The translations under genes were made by a program, and so were the position numbers. From DASTWM01 sp035765855 (GTDB taxonomy: Bacteria; Chloroflexota; Chloroflexia; Chloroflexales; Roseiflexaceae): a stretch of 10,678 nt of DNA. The notes below the pieces were generated by a model. That model was given only the letters and a program-made list of their open reading frames with translations. It did no database searches and was not told the origin of the DNA. The stretch covers positions 1 to 10,678 of the forward strand of contig DASTWM010000567.1 in assembly GCA_035765855.1 (NCBI GenBank). The letters are read 5' to 3'. Positions 1-6,505 of the stretch are shown here, piece after piece; position 1 is the first letter of the stretch, and each line of letters begins with the position of its first letter.

Positions 1-42
1 GGCCAATAGCTCTAGCCATCATCGCTCGCTTGGGCTGCCTTT

Positions 43-74
43 CCTGAGTCAGGCTGCGCAAGATCAGCATGATC
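43..74. promoter_or_regulatory. Two short inverted repeats in the leader of the first phosphoesterase gene
   Basis: Two perfect inverted repeats lie just upstream of the first gene: CCTGA-g-TCAGG at 43-53 and GATCA-gca-TGATC at 62-74, the second ending 8 bases before the ATG at 83. No convincing -35/-10 pair is visible nearby. They could be operator half-sites, or chance palindromes in a leader cut by the window edge. The gene's frame is also open to base 2, so this stretch could even be coding. Confidence 0.2.
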
Positions 75-82
75 ACCCAACG

Positions 83-985
83 ATGGACCCGCCTTCAGTC
101 TACTATAATCAGGCATGGCTGCGCGCGAGTGCTGCCGGCGCGAGTGCCGGGGCGGCGCTGCTCGTCCGTTTAGCGACACGCGGCGGGCTGCCATTGGCGG
201 CAGCGGGCGCGCTGGGTCTGGCTGGCGTGGCATACGCGACCATGGTGGAACCCGCGCGGCCTGTGCTCAAATACGTGACGCTGCATGTGCCGACGCTGCC
301 CGCCGCGCTTGATGGCCTGCGGATCGGGCAGATTTCCGACATGCACCTCGGGCTGCCGCACACTGCGCAGAATACGCTGTGGGCAAAAGAGCAGATGCGG
401 CGCGAGCAGCCTGATCTGCTGGTGTTCACTGGCGATTTTGTCAGCGCCTACGAGTCGATTGCCGACATTCCCGGCATGCTGCGCGACTTTCATGCGCCGC
501 TCGGCGTGTACGCGATCACCGGCAACCATGATTATTGGCCCGATTTGAACGATGTGCATGGCGCGCTCTGCGTGGCTGGCGTGACTCTGCTGCGTAACGA
601 ACACCAGCTGCTGCGCTGGCATGGCGGCACATTGTGGCTGGCGGGCGTGGAGGATGTGTGGCGCGGCAAGCCCGATTTCTGCGCGGCGCTGGGCGGCATT
701 CCCGCTGACGCATTTACGCTTCTGCTGTGCCACGCGCCCGATGCCGCCGATCAGGCGGCGCGCTGCGGCGTGGATGTGCAGCTTTCCGGCCATACCCATG
801 GTGGCCATATCCGTCTGCCAATTATAGGATCGCCGAGCCTGCCACGTTTTGGCGTGCGCTATGTTGCAGGCCAGTATGCCGTTGGCGCGATGACGCTGTA
901 CGTTTCGCAGGGACTCGGCGGCATTTCGCTGCGGTTCGGCTGCCCGCCGGAAGCGACGATCCTGACACTGCGACGGGGGGAATAA
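83..985 (+). CDS. Membrane-anchored calcineurin-like metallophosphoesterase (YkuE/COG1408 type)
   Basis: Predicted dinuclear-metal phosphohydrolase of 300 aa; the physiological substrate is unknown. All five signature blocks are present in order: D86-M-H88, G117-D118, G147-N-H-D150, H217 in LLCHAPD and G236-H-T-H-G-G241, which together supply the metal ligands and the catalytic histidine. Residues about 37-53 are Ala/Gly/Leu-rich and hydrophobic and should anchor the protein, with the catalytic domain outside the membrane. Unlike its downstream paralog it has no twin-arginine motif. The start is uncertain: the ATG at 83 has no clear Shine-Dalgarno sequence and the frame is open to the window edge. 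The next in-frame ATG (Met54) would remove the hydrophobic segment, so it is less attractive. The stop overlaps the start of the next gene (TAATG), implying translational coupling. Family assignment is firm; function is not. Confidence 0.9.
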   Translation: MDPPSVYYNQAWLRASAAGASAGAALLVRLATRGGLPLAAAGALGLAGVAYATMVEPARPVLKYVTLHVPTLPAALDGLRIGQISDMHLGLPHTAQNTLWAKEQMRREQPDLLVFTGDFVSAYESIADIPGMLRDFHAPLGVYAITGNHDYWPDLNDVHGALCVAGVTLLRNEHQLLRWHGGTLWLAGVEDVWRGKPDFCAALGGIPADAFTLLLCHAPDAADQAARCGVDVQLSGHTHGGHIRLPIIGSPSLPRFGVRYVAGQYAVGAMTLYVSQGLGGISLRFGCPPEATILTLRRGE

Positions 986-1857
986 TGGCACCGCAGATCT
1001 CACGCCGCACCTTTCTGAAGCGCTCGCTCGGTCTTGGCATGGGCATCAGCATGAGCGCGGCGCTCGGCTTTGGCTACACGCGCTACGGCGAGCCGAACTG
1101 GCTCGCTGTGGAGCACATAGATGTGCCGATCGATAATCTGCCGCCTGCGCTTGAGGGTTTGACCATCGCGCATATGAGTGATATTCACCTCAGCCCGGAT
1201 GTGCAACCCGAGCATGTCGCGCAGGCCGTTGCGCTTGCCAACGCGCAGAAGCCCGATCTGGTGGCGCTCACTGGCGATTTCGTGACGTACGGGCGGCAGT
1301 ATATCGAGCCAGTCGCGGAGCTTGTGTCCGACTTGCGCGCGCCGCTCGGTGTCTTCGCTGTGCTGGGCAACCATGATTACTGGGCCGGTGCGCCGCGCGC
1401 CATCATGGCAGCGTTTGGCAGGCACCATATCCGCACGTTTCGTAACGAAAGCCAGCGCATCAGCGTTGGCGCGGAGTCGTTCTGGCTGGTCGGCGTGGAT
1501 GATGTGTGGGAAGAGCGCAACAATCTGCCGCAGGCATTTCATGACGTTCCGGCAGCAAGTACGAAAATCGCGCTCGTTCACGAGCCGGATATTGCCGACG
1601 AGCTGGCGCGCTACGGCGTGGCCTTGCAGTTGTCGGGACACAGCCATGGCGGCCAGGTGCGGCTGCCGTTCGTTGGCGCGCCGATATTGCCCCGCCTGGG
1701 CCGCCGCTACCCGATTGGGTTGCAGCGCGTGCCTGACAGCGCCACGCAGGTGTACACCACCCGTGGCGTCGGCCTGGTCACGCCCGCCTATCGCTTCAAC
1801 TGCCGCCCGGAGGTAACCGTGTTGCGGCTCATCCATGACAGTCAGCCGCCCGCATAA
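985..1857 (+). CDS. Tat-exported calcineurin-like metallophosphoesterase (YkuE-like)
   Basis: A 290-aa paralog of the upstream gene. The N-terminus holds a textbook twin-arginine signal, S6-R-R-T-F-L-K12, followed by a hydrophobic stretch at about 14-30. It should therefore be exported folded, with metal already bound. Bacillus subtilis YkuE, a member of this broad family, is a known Tat substrate. Catalytic blocks: D66-I-H68, G97-D98, G128-N-H-D131, H199 and G218-H-S-H-G-G223. There is no lipobox cysteine, so the signal is either cleaved or retained as an anchor. The frame is open upstream to about 727, but the ATG at 985 is chosen because it begins the Tat signal, overlaps the previous stop by one base and follows a G-run (975-980). 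The substrate is unknown; phospholipid or wall-polymer phosphoesters are guesses. Confidence 0.92.
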   Translation: MAPQISRRTFLKRSLGLGMGISMSAALGFGYTRYGEPNWLAVEHIDVPIDNLPPALEGLTIAHMSDIHLSPDVQPEHVAQAVALANAQKPDLVALTGDFVTYGRQYIEPVAELVSDLRAPLGVFAVLGNHDYWAGAPRAIMAAFGRHHIRTFRNESQRISVGAESFWLVGVDDVWEERNNLPQAFHDVPAASTKIALVHEPDIADELARYGVALQLSGHSHGGQVRLPFVGAPILPRLGRRYPIGLQRVPDSATQVYTTRGVGLVTPAYRFNCRPEVTVLRLIHDSQPPA

Positions 1858-1878
1858 ATACGCCAATCGGTAGCATTG

Positions 1879-1903
1879 TGGTATACTCCAATTATAGTAT
1901 TCC
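1879..1903 (+). promoter_or_regulatory. Extended -10 promoter with overlapping imperfect inverted repeat
   Basis: TG at 1879-1880, one base, then TATACT at 1882-1887 form an extended -10 element (TGnTATAAT type). No good -35 is seen, as is usual for extended -10 promoters. Transcription would start near 1894, giving a leader of about 20 nt with a GGAGG (1905-1909) ahead of the ATG at 1916. GG-T-ATACT (1880-1887) and AGTAT-T-CC (1896-1903) form an inverted repeat with one mismatch and an 8-base spacer. It covers the -10 and the predicted start, so it is a candidate operator. Confidence 0.55.
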
Positions 1904-1915
1904 TGGAGGAAAACC

Positions 1916-2344
1916 ATGGCGCTTCGTGATCAATCAAGCTCTGCCGCAACCGTCGATGCTCGGCGTGTCGGGCTGCTGGCGGTAGGCGATCTGGCGGTAT
2001 TTATGGTGTTTGCGGCGATCGGGCGAGCAAGCCACAGCGAAGCCGCTGGCTTCAGCGCGATTGTCGAGGTTGCGCAGACCGCTGCGCCGTTCGCGTTGGG
2101 CTGGTTCGTGGTGTCGCCGTGGCTCGGCGCGTTCAACGCCGATGTGACCGCGCATCCGCGCCGCATGCTGGGCCGCACGGCTTTGGCATGGCTGCTTGCC
2201 CTGCCGATTGGGCTGATCGTGCGCGCGCTCATCATCGGGCGCGGCAGTCCACTTTCGTTCGCGATCGTCACATTTGTCACGGCGCTGCTCCTGCTGCTCG
2301 GTTGGCGCGGCGTGTACACCTGGCTGGCGAGCCGCCGGGTATAG
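1916..2344 (+). CDS. DUF3054 family integral membrane protein
   Basis: A 142-aa protein of unknown function. The pattern fits DUF3054: G24-D25 in the first helix, then F32-A-A-I-G-R-A-S-H40, the PF-x-LGW block at 58-63, an Arg inside helix three (R103), S114-F-A-I-V-T119 and the terminal LGWRGVY at 128-134. Four hydrophobic segments are visible at about 19-36, 55-72, 87-107 and 113-130, so it is a small polytopic membrane protein. The start is well supported: GGAGG at 1905-1909 lies 6 bases before the ATG, and an extended -10 promoter lies just upstream. That suggests its own transcription unit rather than co-transcription with the phosphoesterases. The conserved GD, GR and R residues in or near helices hint at a transport or binding role, but nothing is established. 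Confidence 0.88.
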   Translation: MALRDQSSSAATVDARRVGLLAVGDLAVFMVFAAIGRASHSEAAGFSAIVEVAQTAAPFALGWFVVSPWLGAFNADVTAHPRRMLGRTALAWLLALPIGLIVRALIIGRGSPLSFAIVTFVTALLLLLGWRGVYTWLASRRV

Positions 2345-2383
2345 TGAGCAGATGAGCGGATGAGCGCAGAACGAATGAGCAGG
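2345..2383. repeat. 8-bp tandem repeat, TGAGCRGA-like
   Basis: Units TGAGCAGA (2345), TGAGCGGA (2353) and TGAGCGCA (2361) are followed by a 7-base spacer and TGAGCAGG (2376-2383). The array begins on the base after the DUF3054 stop codon. Because 8 is not a multiple of 3, the repeated TGA falls in all three + strand frames. A related array follows the stop of the first Agl23-like gene. Confidence 0.75.
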
Positions 2384-2393
2384 TTTCCTGTCA

Positions 2394-2435
2394 TTCACGC
2401 TCTACGCTTGACACTCTACGTTCTACGCTTATCAA
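2394..2435. repeat. 7-bp degenerate tandem repeat, TCTACGC-like
   Basis: Five units lie in exact 7-base register: TTCACGC (2394), TCTACGC (2401), TTGACAC (2408), TCTACGT (2415) and TCTACGC (2422), with a decayed TTATCAA at 2429-2435. The third unit contains a perfect -35 hexamer, TTGACA (2408-2413), but no acceptable -10 lies 16-18 bases downstream. It is therefore listed as a repeat and not as a promoter. Confidence 0.7.
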
Positions 2436-2448
2436 CAGGTTTTATACG

Positions 2449-3117
2449 ATGACTACAAACCTTTACCTGATCCGCCATGGCGAGGCGCACTCGAATGTTG
2501 AACGAGTCGTGGGCGGCATCAAGGGCGACCTTGGGCTGACCGAGCGCGGCGTCCAGCAGGCGCAGGCGCTGGCCGAACGGCTGCGCGGCGGCGAAATAAC
2601 GCCCGATGTGCTGTACGCCAGCACGCTGCCGCGCGCTCGCCAGACGGCTGAGTACGTCGCTGAGGCGCTCGGCATGCCGATTACCTGGGACGACGATCTG
2701 CACGAATTGCGTCCGGGCCAGGCCGACGGCCTGCACGCCGACGAAGCGCGCGAGCGGTTTGAAGGCTTCAATCGCTTTCTGGTCGAAGCGTACATGCCGA
2801 TTGCGCCGGAAGGCGAAAGCTGGGGCTCGTTTCAGATGCGCGCTGCTGCCGCACTGGAGCGATTGACCACGCGCCACGAGGGCCAGACAATTGCCGTGGT
2901 GGCGCATGGCGGCATCATCGAGGTTTCGTTCCTGCACTTCCTTGAGCTTGGGCCACAGGCGCGTCAGCGGGTGGCCTTCCATGCGCGCAATACGGCGATT
3001 ACCCACTGGCAGCACCGCGAATCATCGAGCGGTCGGGTCGAGTGGCAGTTGATTGTCCATAATGATCATCGCCATCTGGTTGCGCTCGATGCGGCAGACG
3101 CGGCCCGCCAATCGTAG
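2449..3117 (+). CDS. Histidine phosphatase superfamily (phosphoglycerate mutase-like) protein
   Basis: A 222-aa cytoplasmic phosphatase of the branch-1 histidine phosphatase fold. The phosphohistidine motif R9-H10-G11-E12 sits at the N-terminus, with H10 the predicted nucleophile. S58-T-L-P-R62-A-R supplies the second phosphate-binding Arg, E86 in LHEL is the likely acid, and H153 in VVAHGG is the second catalytic His. There is no signal peptide or membrane segment. The length is typical for small broad-specificity phosphatases; the substrate cannot be read from sequence, and glycolytic mutase activity is not implied. The ATG at 2449 starts right before the conserved first strand (LYLIRHGE); only a weak AGG (2437-2439) precedes it. 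The regulator gene follows within about 40 bases, so co-transcription is plausible. Confidence 0.9.
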   Translation: MTTNLYLIRHGEAHSNVERVVGGIKGDLGLTERGVQQAQALAERLRGGEITPDVLYASTLPRARQTAEYVAEALGMPITWDDDLHELRPGQADGLHADEARERFEGFNRFLVEAYMPIAPEGESWGSFQMRAAAALERLTTRHEGQTIAVVAHGGIIEVSFLHFLELGPQARQRVAFHARNTAITHWQHRESSSGRVEWQLIVHNDHRHLVALDAADAARQS

Positions 3118-3154
3118 CCGCGTCTGAGCGCGTGTGGCTTTGAATAATTTTGTC

Positions 3155-3838
3155 ATGGAGCATTCACTACAATCCAATCCTTCCGCCGATGTCTTCCGCG
3201 ACCTTACCAGCGATCAACGCGCGCAGCTGCGGGAGCATGTCCGCGACGAACCGTACCCTGCCGGACATCTCTTTTTTGAGCCGGGCGACCAGGGCGACCG
3301 CTTGCTGATCGTGCGCGAGGGGCGCGTGCGCCTGTACACGCTTGCGCCGGAAGGACGCGCGTTGACGCTGTTCGTGCTGGAGCCGAGCGCCTTTTTTGGT
3401 GAAATGGCGTTGGTTCATCGCCCGCACGACTGCTTTGCAGAAGCGCTGACCGACTGCACGGTTGGCGAGCTGCCCCGCGAAGAGCTACGCCGTGTGCTTG
3501 GCGACAACGCGGCCTTTGCGCTGCGCGTGGTCGATGTCATGAGCCAGCGGCTGCGGGCATTGGAACAGAAGCTGGCCGATATTGCCTTCAAAAGCGTGCC
3601 GCAACGGCTGGCCGGGCTGCTGCTCACCCTGGCAGAGGAGCAATTTCAACACGCCGTGGGCGCGACACCTCCCGCGATCACGCGCTACACGCACCTCCAG
3701 CTTGCTGAAATGATTGGCGCGTACCGCGAAACGGTTACCAAAGCGATTGGCGAGTTCCGCGAAGCTGGCATGATAAAGGTGGAAGATGACGTCATCTACC
3801 TTACCGACATGCAGCGCCTGCGCGTCACTGCCGGATGA
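3155..3838 (+). CDS. Crp/Fnr family transcriptional regulator
   Basis: A DNA-binding regulator of 227 aa. An N-terminal cyclic-nucleotide-binding-like beta-roll (about 12-110) contains F80-F-G-E-M-A-L86. A long dimerisation helix follows (about 114-145), then a C-terminal winged helix-turn-helix (about 178-208). The recognition helix reads Y-R-E-T-V-T-K (190-196), keeping the Arg-Glu of E. coli CRP that reads a TGTGA-like half-site. In contrast, the Arg-Ser usually contacting cyclic-nucleotide phosphate is replaced by His-Asp (H91-D92), so cAMP binding is doubtful. There is no N-terminal Fe-S cysteine cluster as in FNR. A GTG at 3134 would add seven residues; the ATG at 3155 is preferred because it gives the usual family N-terminus, although neither start has a clear Shine-Dalgarno. 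A strong promoter for the Agl23-like genes lies just downstream. Confidence 0.9.
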   Translation: MEHSLQSNPSADVFRDLTSDQRAQLREHVRDEPYPAGHLFFEPGDQGDRLLIVREGRVRLYTLAPEGRALTLFVLEPSAFFGEMALVHRPHDCFAEALTDCTVGELPREELRRVLGDNAAFALRVVDVMSQRLRALEQKLADIAFKSVPQRLAGLLLTLAEEQFQHAVGATPPAITRYTHLQLAEMIGAYRETVTKAIGEFREAGMIKVEDDVIYLTDMQRLRVTAG

Positions 3839-3850
3839 GAATATCCTCAT

Positions 3851-3879
3851 TTGCACCGCATCAATGAAGCGTGTACAAT
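3851..3879 (+). promoter_or_regulatory. Sigma70-like promoter upstream of the Agl23-like genes
   Basis: TTGCAC (3851-3856), a 17-base spacer and TACAAT (3874-3879) give a near-consensus sigma70-type promoter, the best in the window. The expected start is near 3886, leaving a leader of about 107 nt before the ATG at 3993. It probably drives the first Agl23-like gene and perhaps the second. Confidence 0.6.
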
Positions 3880-3884
3880 CACAC
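3871..3884. promoter_or_regulatory. Candidate operator palindrome over the -10
   Basis: GTGTACAATCACAC is an inverted repeat, GTGT-N6-ACAC, covering the -10 hexamer at 3874-3879. Its position would favour repression. The half-site resembles the TGTG core read by CRP-like helices, but the spacing differs from canonical TGTGA-N6-TCACA. Binding by the regulator encoded immediately upstream is a guess. Confidence 0.35.
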
Positions 3885-3940
3885 AAGCGCTCATGCAGCG
3901 TTCATTTCGTTGTGTCATAGCTCTTGTGCAAAAGCTGCGC

Positions 3941-3966
3941 GTGCCGCACCACATGGGCTGCGGCAT
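3941..3966 (+). other. Hairpin in the 5' leader of the first Agl23-like gene
   Basis: TGCCGC (3942-3947) pairs perfectly with GCGGCA (3960-3965) around a 12-base loop, with a possible extra G-U pair outside and CC/GG inside. No U-run follows, so it is not an intrinsic terminator. No known riboswitch motif was recognised. The rest of the leader holds nothing distinct. Confidence 0.3.
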
Positions 3967-3992
3967 CTCTCATCTGGATAACGCAAACGCCG

Positions 3993-6476
3993 ATGGCTGC
4001 TATTGATTTCTCGCCACAGACGACTGCCCGCGACGAAGTGACCACCACGCCCATGCCGCGCTCCCGGGCGCTGACGCTGGAACAGCTTGCGTATCTTGGG
4101 CTGTTTGGCGTAGCGCTGCTGACACATCTCTGGGGCCTGGGCGACCGGGCGCTGCACCATGACGAGACGCACCATGCGTATTTTTCATGGCAACTGTTCA
4201 TGGGCCAGGGCTACACCCACGATCCACTGCTGCACGGCCCATTTTTATATTATTTCAATGCGCTGATCTATTTTCTGTTTGGCGACACCAACATGACCGC
4301 GCGCCTGGGCGTGGCGCTGTTCGGCAGCGCGCTGGTGGTGCTGCCGTATTTCATTCGACGCGAGCTTGGGCGCGGCGCGGCGCTGCTGGCGGCGACCTAC
4401 CTGCTGATGTCGCCCGCGTTTCTGTACGTCGGGCGCTTCATTCGGCATGATATGTACGCCGTGACGTTTGAGATGCTGACGCTGATCGGAATTGTGCGCT
4501 ATGCCAGCACCCGGCAGACGCGCTGGCTGTACCTTACGGCGGCGGCGCTCGGCCTGATGTTCACGACCATGGAGTCGTTCTTCCTGTTTGTGGCAATCTT
4601 TGCGCCGCTGCTGGTCGTGCTGTTCTTCTGGCGCGTCTGGAAGCCGGGCATCGCCGTGGCTGCCGTGCTTGGGCTGGCGATTATCGCGTTCGTGTTCGTG
4701 CTGCCGGGCGAGCCACAGCGCTCCGGCGACGGCGTGGCGCGGGCGCAGGGGCAGTACGTATGCCCGTCTTCCGCGAACCCGTTCCCGCCCGACAATCCCA
4801 TGCGGTACACGCCCGGGCCGATCTTTGGCTTCCCGCCGCTGGCGACGACTGACAATAACTATTCGCTGTGCGTGCGCAACCAGCCCGATGATCAGCTCGG
4901 CGTGTATTTCATCAAGCTCGGCCAATTTTTCGCCAACCCGGCTGTGCTGATTGCGCTGGCGCTGCTTGTGGCAGGCGTGGCAGCCATGTACGTGCTGGTG
5001 TGGCGCAGGCGTGGCGCGGATGGCCTGACGGCATGGCAGCGCGCCCGGCAGGAGCACGACGACACGCTGGAGGCATTCGCCAGTTTGGGTCGGGATCGGC
5101 GCGTGCTGGTGGCGCTGGCGATCTTCTTCACGATCTATGCCCTGCTGTTCTCGGCGTTTCTGATGAATGTCGCCGGTATTGTGACTGGCGCGACCGGCTC
5201 GCTGCTGTACTGGCTCGGCCAGCATTCGGTGCAGCGCGGCAATCAGCCGCACTACTATTATTTGCTGCTGCTGATTATCTACGAGCCGCTGGCGTTGCTG
5301 TGGAGCATTGTCGGCGTGGTCGCGGTTGCTGTCATGCTGGTGCGCCATTTCCGCCAGCCGGTGCTCACCAACGGCGCGCGCGTGCGAACTATTAACTGGA
5401 GCCTGGCGCTGCCTGCGATTCTGGCGTGGTGGTCGGTGGCGGCCTTCGCGGTGTACTCGTGGGCGGGCGAAAAAATGCCGTGGCTGACGATTCACGTCGC
5501 GCTGCCGTTGGTGCTGCTGGGCGCATGGGCGCTGAACCGCACGCTCCGCTGGGGCTTCCGCTATCTTCTGACCAATGACTTTGTCGTGGGCGATGGCGAG
5601 CAGAATGCACCGGCAGATGGTGTTCATGGAAGCATGCTGCAACGTTTTCGCGCGCCGCTGTTCTACCTCGGCGTCTTTTGTGTAATCACCGTTTTCTGCT
5701 TTGTGCTGCTCTCGATTCTTACCAATGATGCAAATCAGTACAGTACGGTGCCATGGCTGCCGCTGCTTGCGCTGGTGGTGTTTATCACCATCACGGCCTG
5801 CTACGCTCTGTTGCGCGGCTGGCGCGAGGCGCTGGGCGGGCTGGCGCTGGCTGTCACAATCGTCACGGCGCTGTATACGGTTCGCAGCAGTTCCATGCTG
5901 AACTACCGCTGGGGCGATGTGCCGCGCGAAATGATGATTTTTGTGCAAACGTCGCCGGACGTGGCGCGCGTCATGAACGATCTCGATCAGGCGTCGATTC
6001 GGCACACGGGTGGCCTGAATCTGAAGATCTGGTACGACAACGAGACGATCTGGGGCTGGTACTTCCGCAATTTTCCGAATGGCGAGCGCCAGCAGCCGAC
6101 GTTGTCTACGCCGCCCGGCCCGGACGTGAAGGCCGTGTTCATGTTGCAGGAAAATATCGACAACAATCCGCAGAACCTGCAAAACCTGCAAGGCTTTCTG
6201 ATCCAGCGCTACCCGTTGCGCTGGTGGTTCCCTGAGGATCAGACCTACCGCTTGCCGAGCAACTGGCGCACTGCGCCGGTGAGCCCAGGCTCGCCGCTGC
6301 TCATGCGGTTGCTGCGCGAGCCGTTCGACGGGCAGACGCTGGCGCAAACATGGCAGTTCTTGATGTACCGCAAGCTGCCCGCGCCGCTCGGCTCGACTGA
6401 TTTTGTGCTGGCGGTGCGCCCCGAACTGGCGAATGAGTTTGGCATGGGCATTGGCGACGACAAGACGAACCCATGA
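3993..6476 (+). CDS. Agl23-like (TIGR03663 family) polytopic membrane protein, GT-C glycosyltransferase-like
   Basis: An 827-aa multi-spanning membrane protein resembling PMT/ArnT-type GT-C glycosyltransferases. The first helix (about 32-47) is followed by H55-H-D-E58 in the first external loop, where GT-C enzymes carry the catalytic acidic residue. Other family blocks are R151-H-D-M154, a QRGNQPHYYY segment at 414-423 and A-G-E-K-M-P-W-L at 491-498. Helices continue to about 630. The remainder is a soluble, probably extracytoplasmic tail with a TSPDV motif (653-657) and RWWFPE near 743-748. A hydrophilic insertion at about 240-310, holding C257 and C293, is absent from the downstream paralog. 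An extension from a TTG at 3924 is possible, but the ATG at 3993 gives a sensible cytoplasmic N-terminus; no strong Shine-Dalgarno is seen. Likely role: use of a lipid-linked sugar in surface glycosylation. Family is confident, substrate unknown. Confidence 0.85.
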   Translation: MAAIDFSPQTTARDEVTTTPMPRSRALTLEQLAYLGLFGVALLTHLWGLGDRALHHDETHHAYFSWQLFMGQGYTHDPLLHGPFLYYFNALIYFLFGDTNMTARLGVALFGSALVVLPYFIRRELGRGAALLAATYLLMSPAFLYVGRFIRHDMYAVTFEMLTLIGIVRYASTRQTRWLYLTAAALGLMFTTMESFFLFVAIFAPLLVVLFFWRVWKPGIAVAAVLGLAIIAFVFVLPGEPQRSGDGVARAQGQYVCPSSANPFPPDNPMRYTPGPIFGFPPLATTDNNYSLCVRNQPDDQLGVYFIKLGQFFANPAVLIALALLVAGVAAMYVLVWRRRGADGLTAWQRARQEHDDTLEAFASLGRDRRVLVALAIFFTIYALLFSAFLMNVAGIVTGATGSLLYWLGQHSVQRGNQPHYYYLLLLIIYEPLALLWSIVGVVAVAVMLVRHFRQPVLTNGARVRTINWSLALPAILAWWSVAAFAVYSWAGEKMPWLTIHVALPLVLLGAWALNRTLRWGFRYLLTNDFVVGDGEQNAPADGVHGSMLQRFRAPLFYLGVFCVITVFCFVLLSILTNDANQYSTVPWLPLLALVVFITITACYALLRGWREALGGLALAVTIVTALYTVRSSSMLNYRWGDVPREMMIFVQTSPDVARVMNDLDQASIRHTGGLNLKIWYDNETIWGWYFRNFPNGERQQPTLSTPPGPDVKAVFMLQENIDNNPQNLQNLQGFLIQRYPLRWWFPEDQTYRLPSNWRTAPVSPGSPLLMRLLREPFDGQTLAQTWQFLMYRKLPAPLGSTDFVLAVRPELANEFGMGIGDDKTNP

Positions 6477-6497
6477 CAAGATGACAAGATGAGCGAG
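6474..6497. repeat. 8-bp tandem repeat after the first Agl23-like gene
   Basis: TGACAAGA (6474), TGACAAGA (6482) and TGAGCGAG (6490) form an 8-base array whose first TGA is the stop codon of the gene itself; another TGA follows at 6498. The TGA triplets occupy all three frames. The third unit matches the TGAGCGGA-type units at 2345-2383. Confidence 0.7.
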
Positions 6498-6505
6498 TGA
6501 TTTCC

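Noticed and set aside
104..109. Perfect TATAAT hexamer
   Set aside because: It lies inside the first gene as codons for Tyr-Tyr-Asn, has no -35 at 16-18 bases upstream, and the ATG just downstream (115) opens only a short frame without coding character.
727..984. N-terminal extension of the second phosphoesterase frame
   Set aside because: It overlaps the active-site end of the first gene, and the Tat signal beginning at the ATG at 985 must be N-terminal to work.
170..1917. Two - strand open frames (277 and 305 aa) opposite the phosphoesterase genes
   Set aside because: They mirror the paralogous + strand genes in the same relative frame, so their openness is inherited from duplicated codons. 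They show no recognisable protein features.
3143..3148. AATAAT as a -10 for a leaderless start of the Crp-like gene at 3155
   Set aside because: The distance to the ATG would fit, but there is no -35 match at 16-18 bases and no extended -10 TG at the right spacing.
3835..3850. Possible terminator after the Crp-like gene (ATGAG/CTCAT)
   Set aside because: Only five pairs with mixed A-T content, followed by just three T residues; too weak for an intrinsic terminator.
3924..3992. TTG-initiated extension of the first Agl23-like protein
   Set aside because: The extra 23 residues include two nearby cysteines and resemble translated leader DNA. TTG starts are uncommon and no ribosome site precedes it.
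5470..5475. A6 run as a programmed frameshift site
   Set aside because: The same run occurs in both paralogs as Glu-Lys-Met codons of the conserved AGEKMPWL motif, and the reading frame continues with recognisable family sequence.
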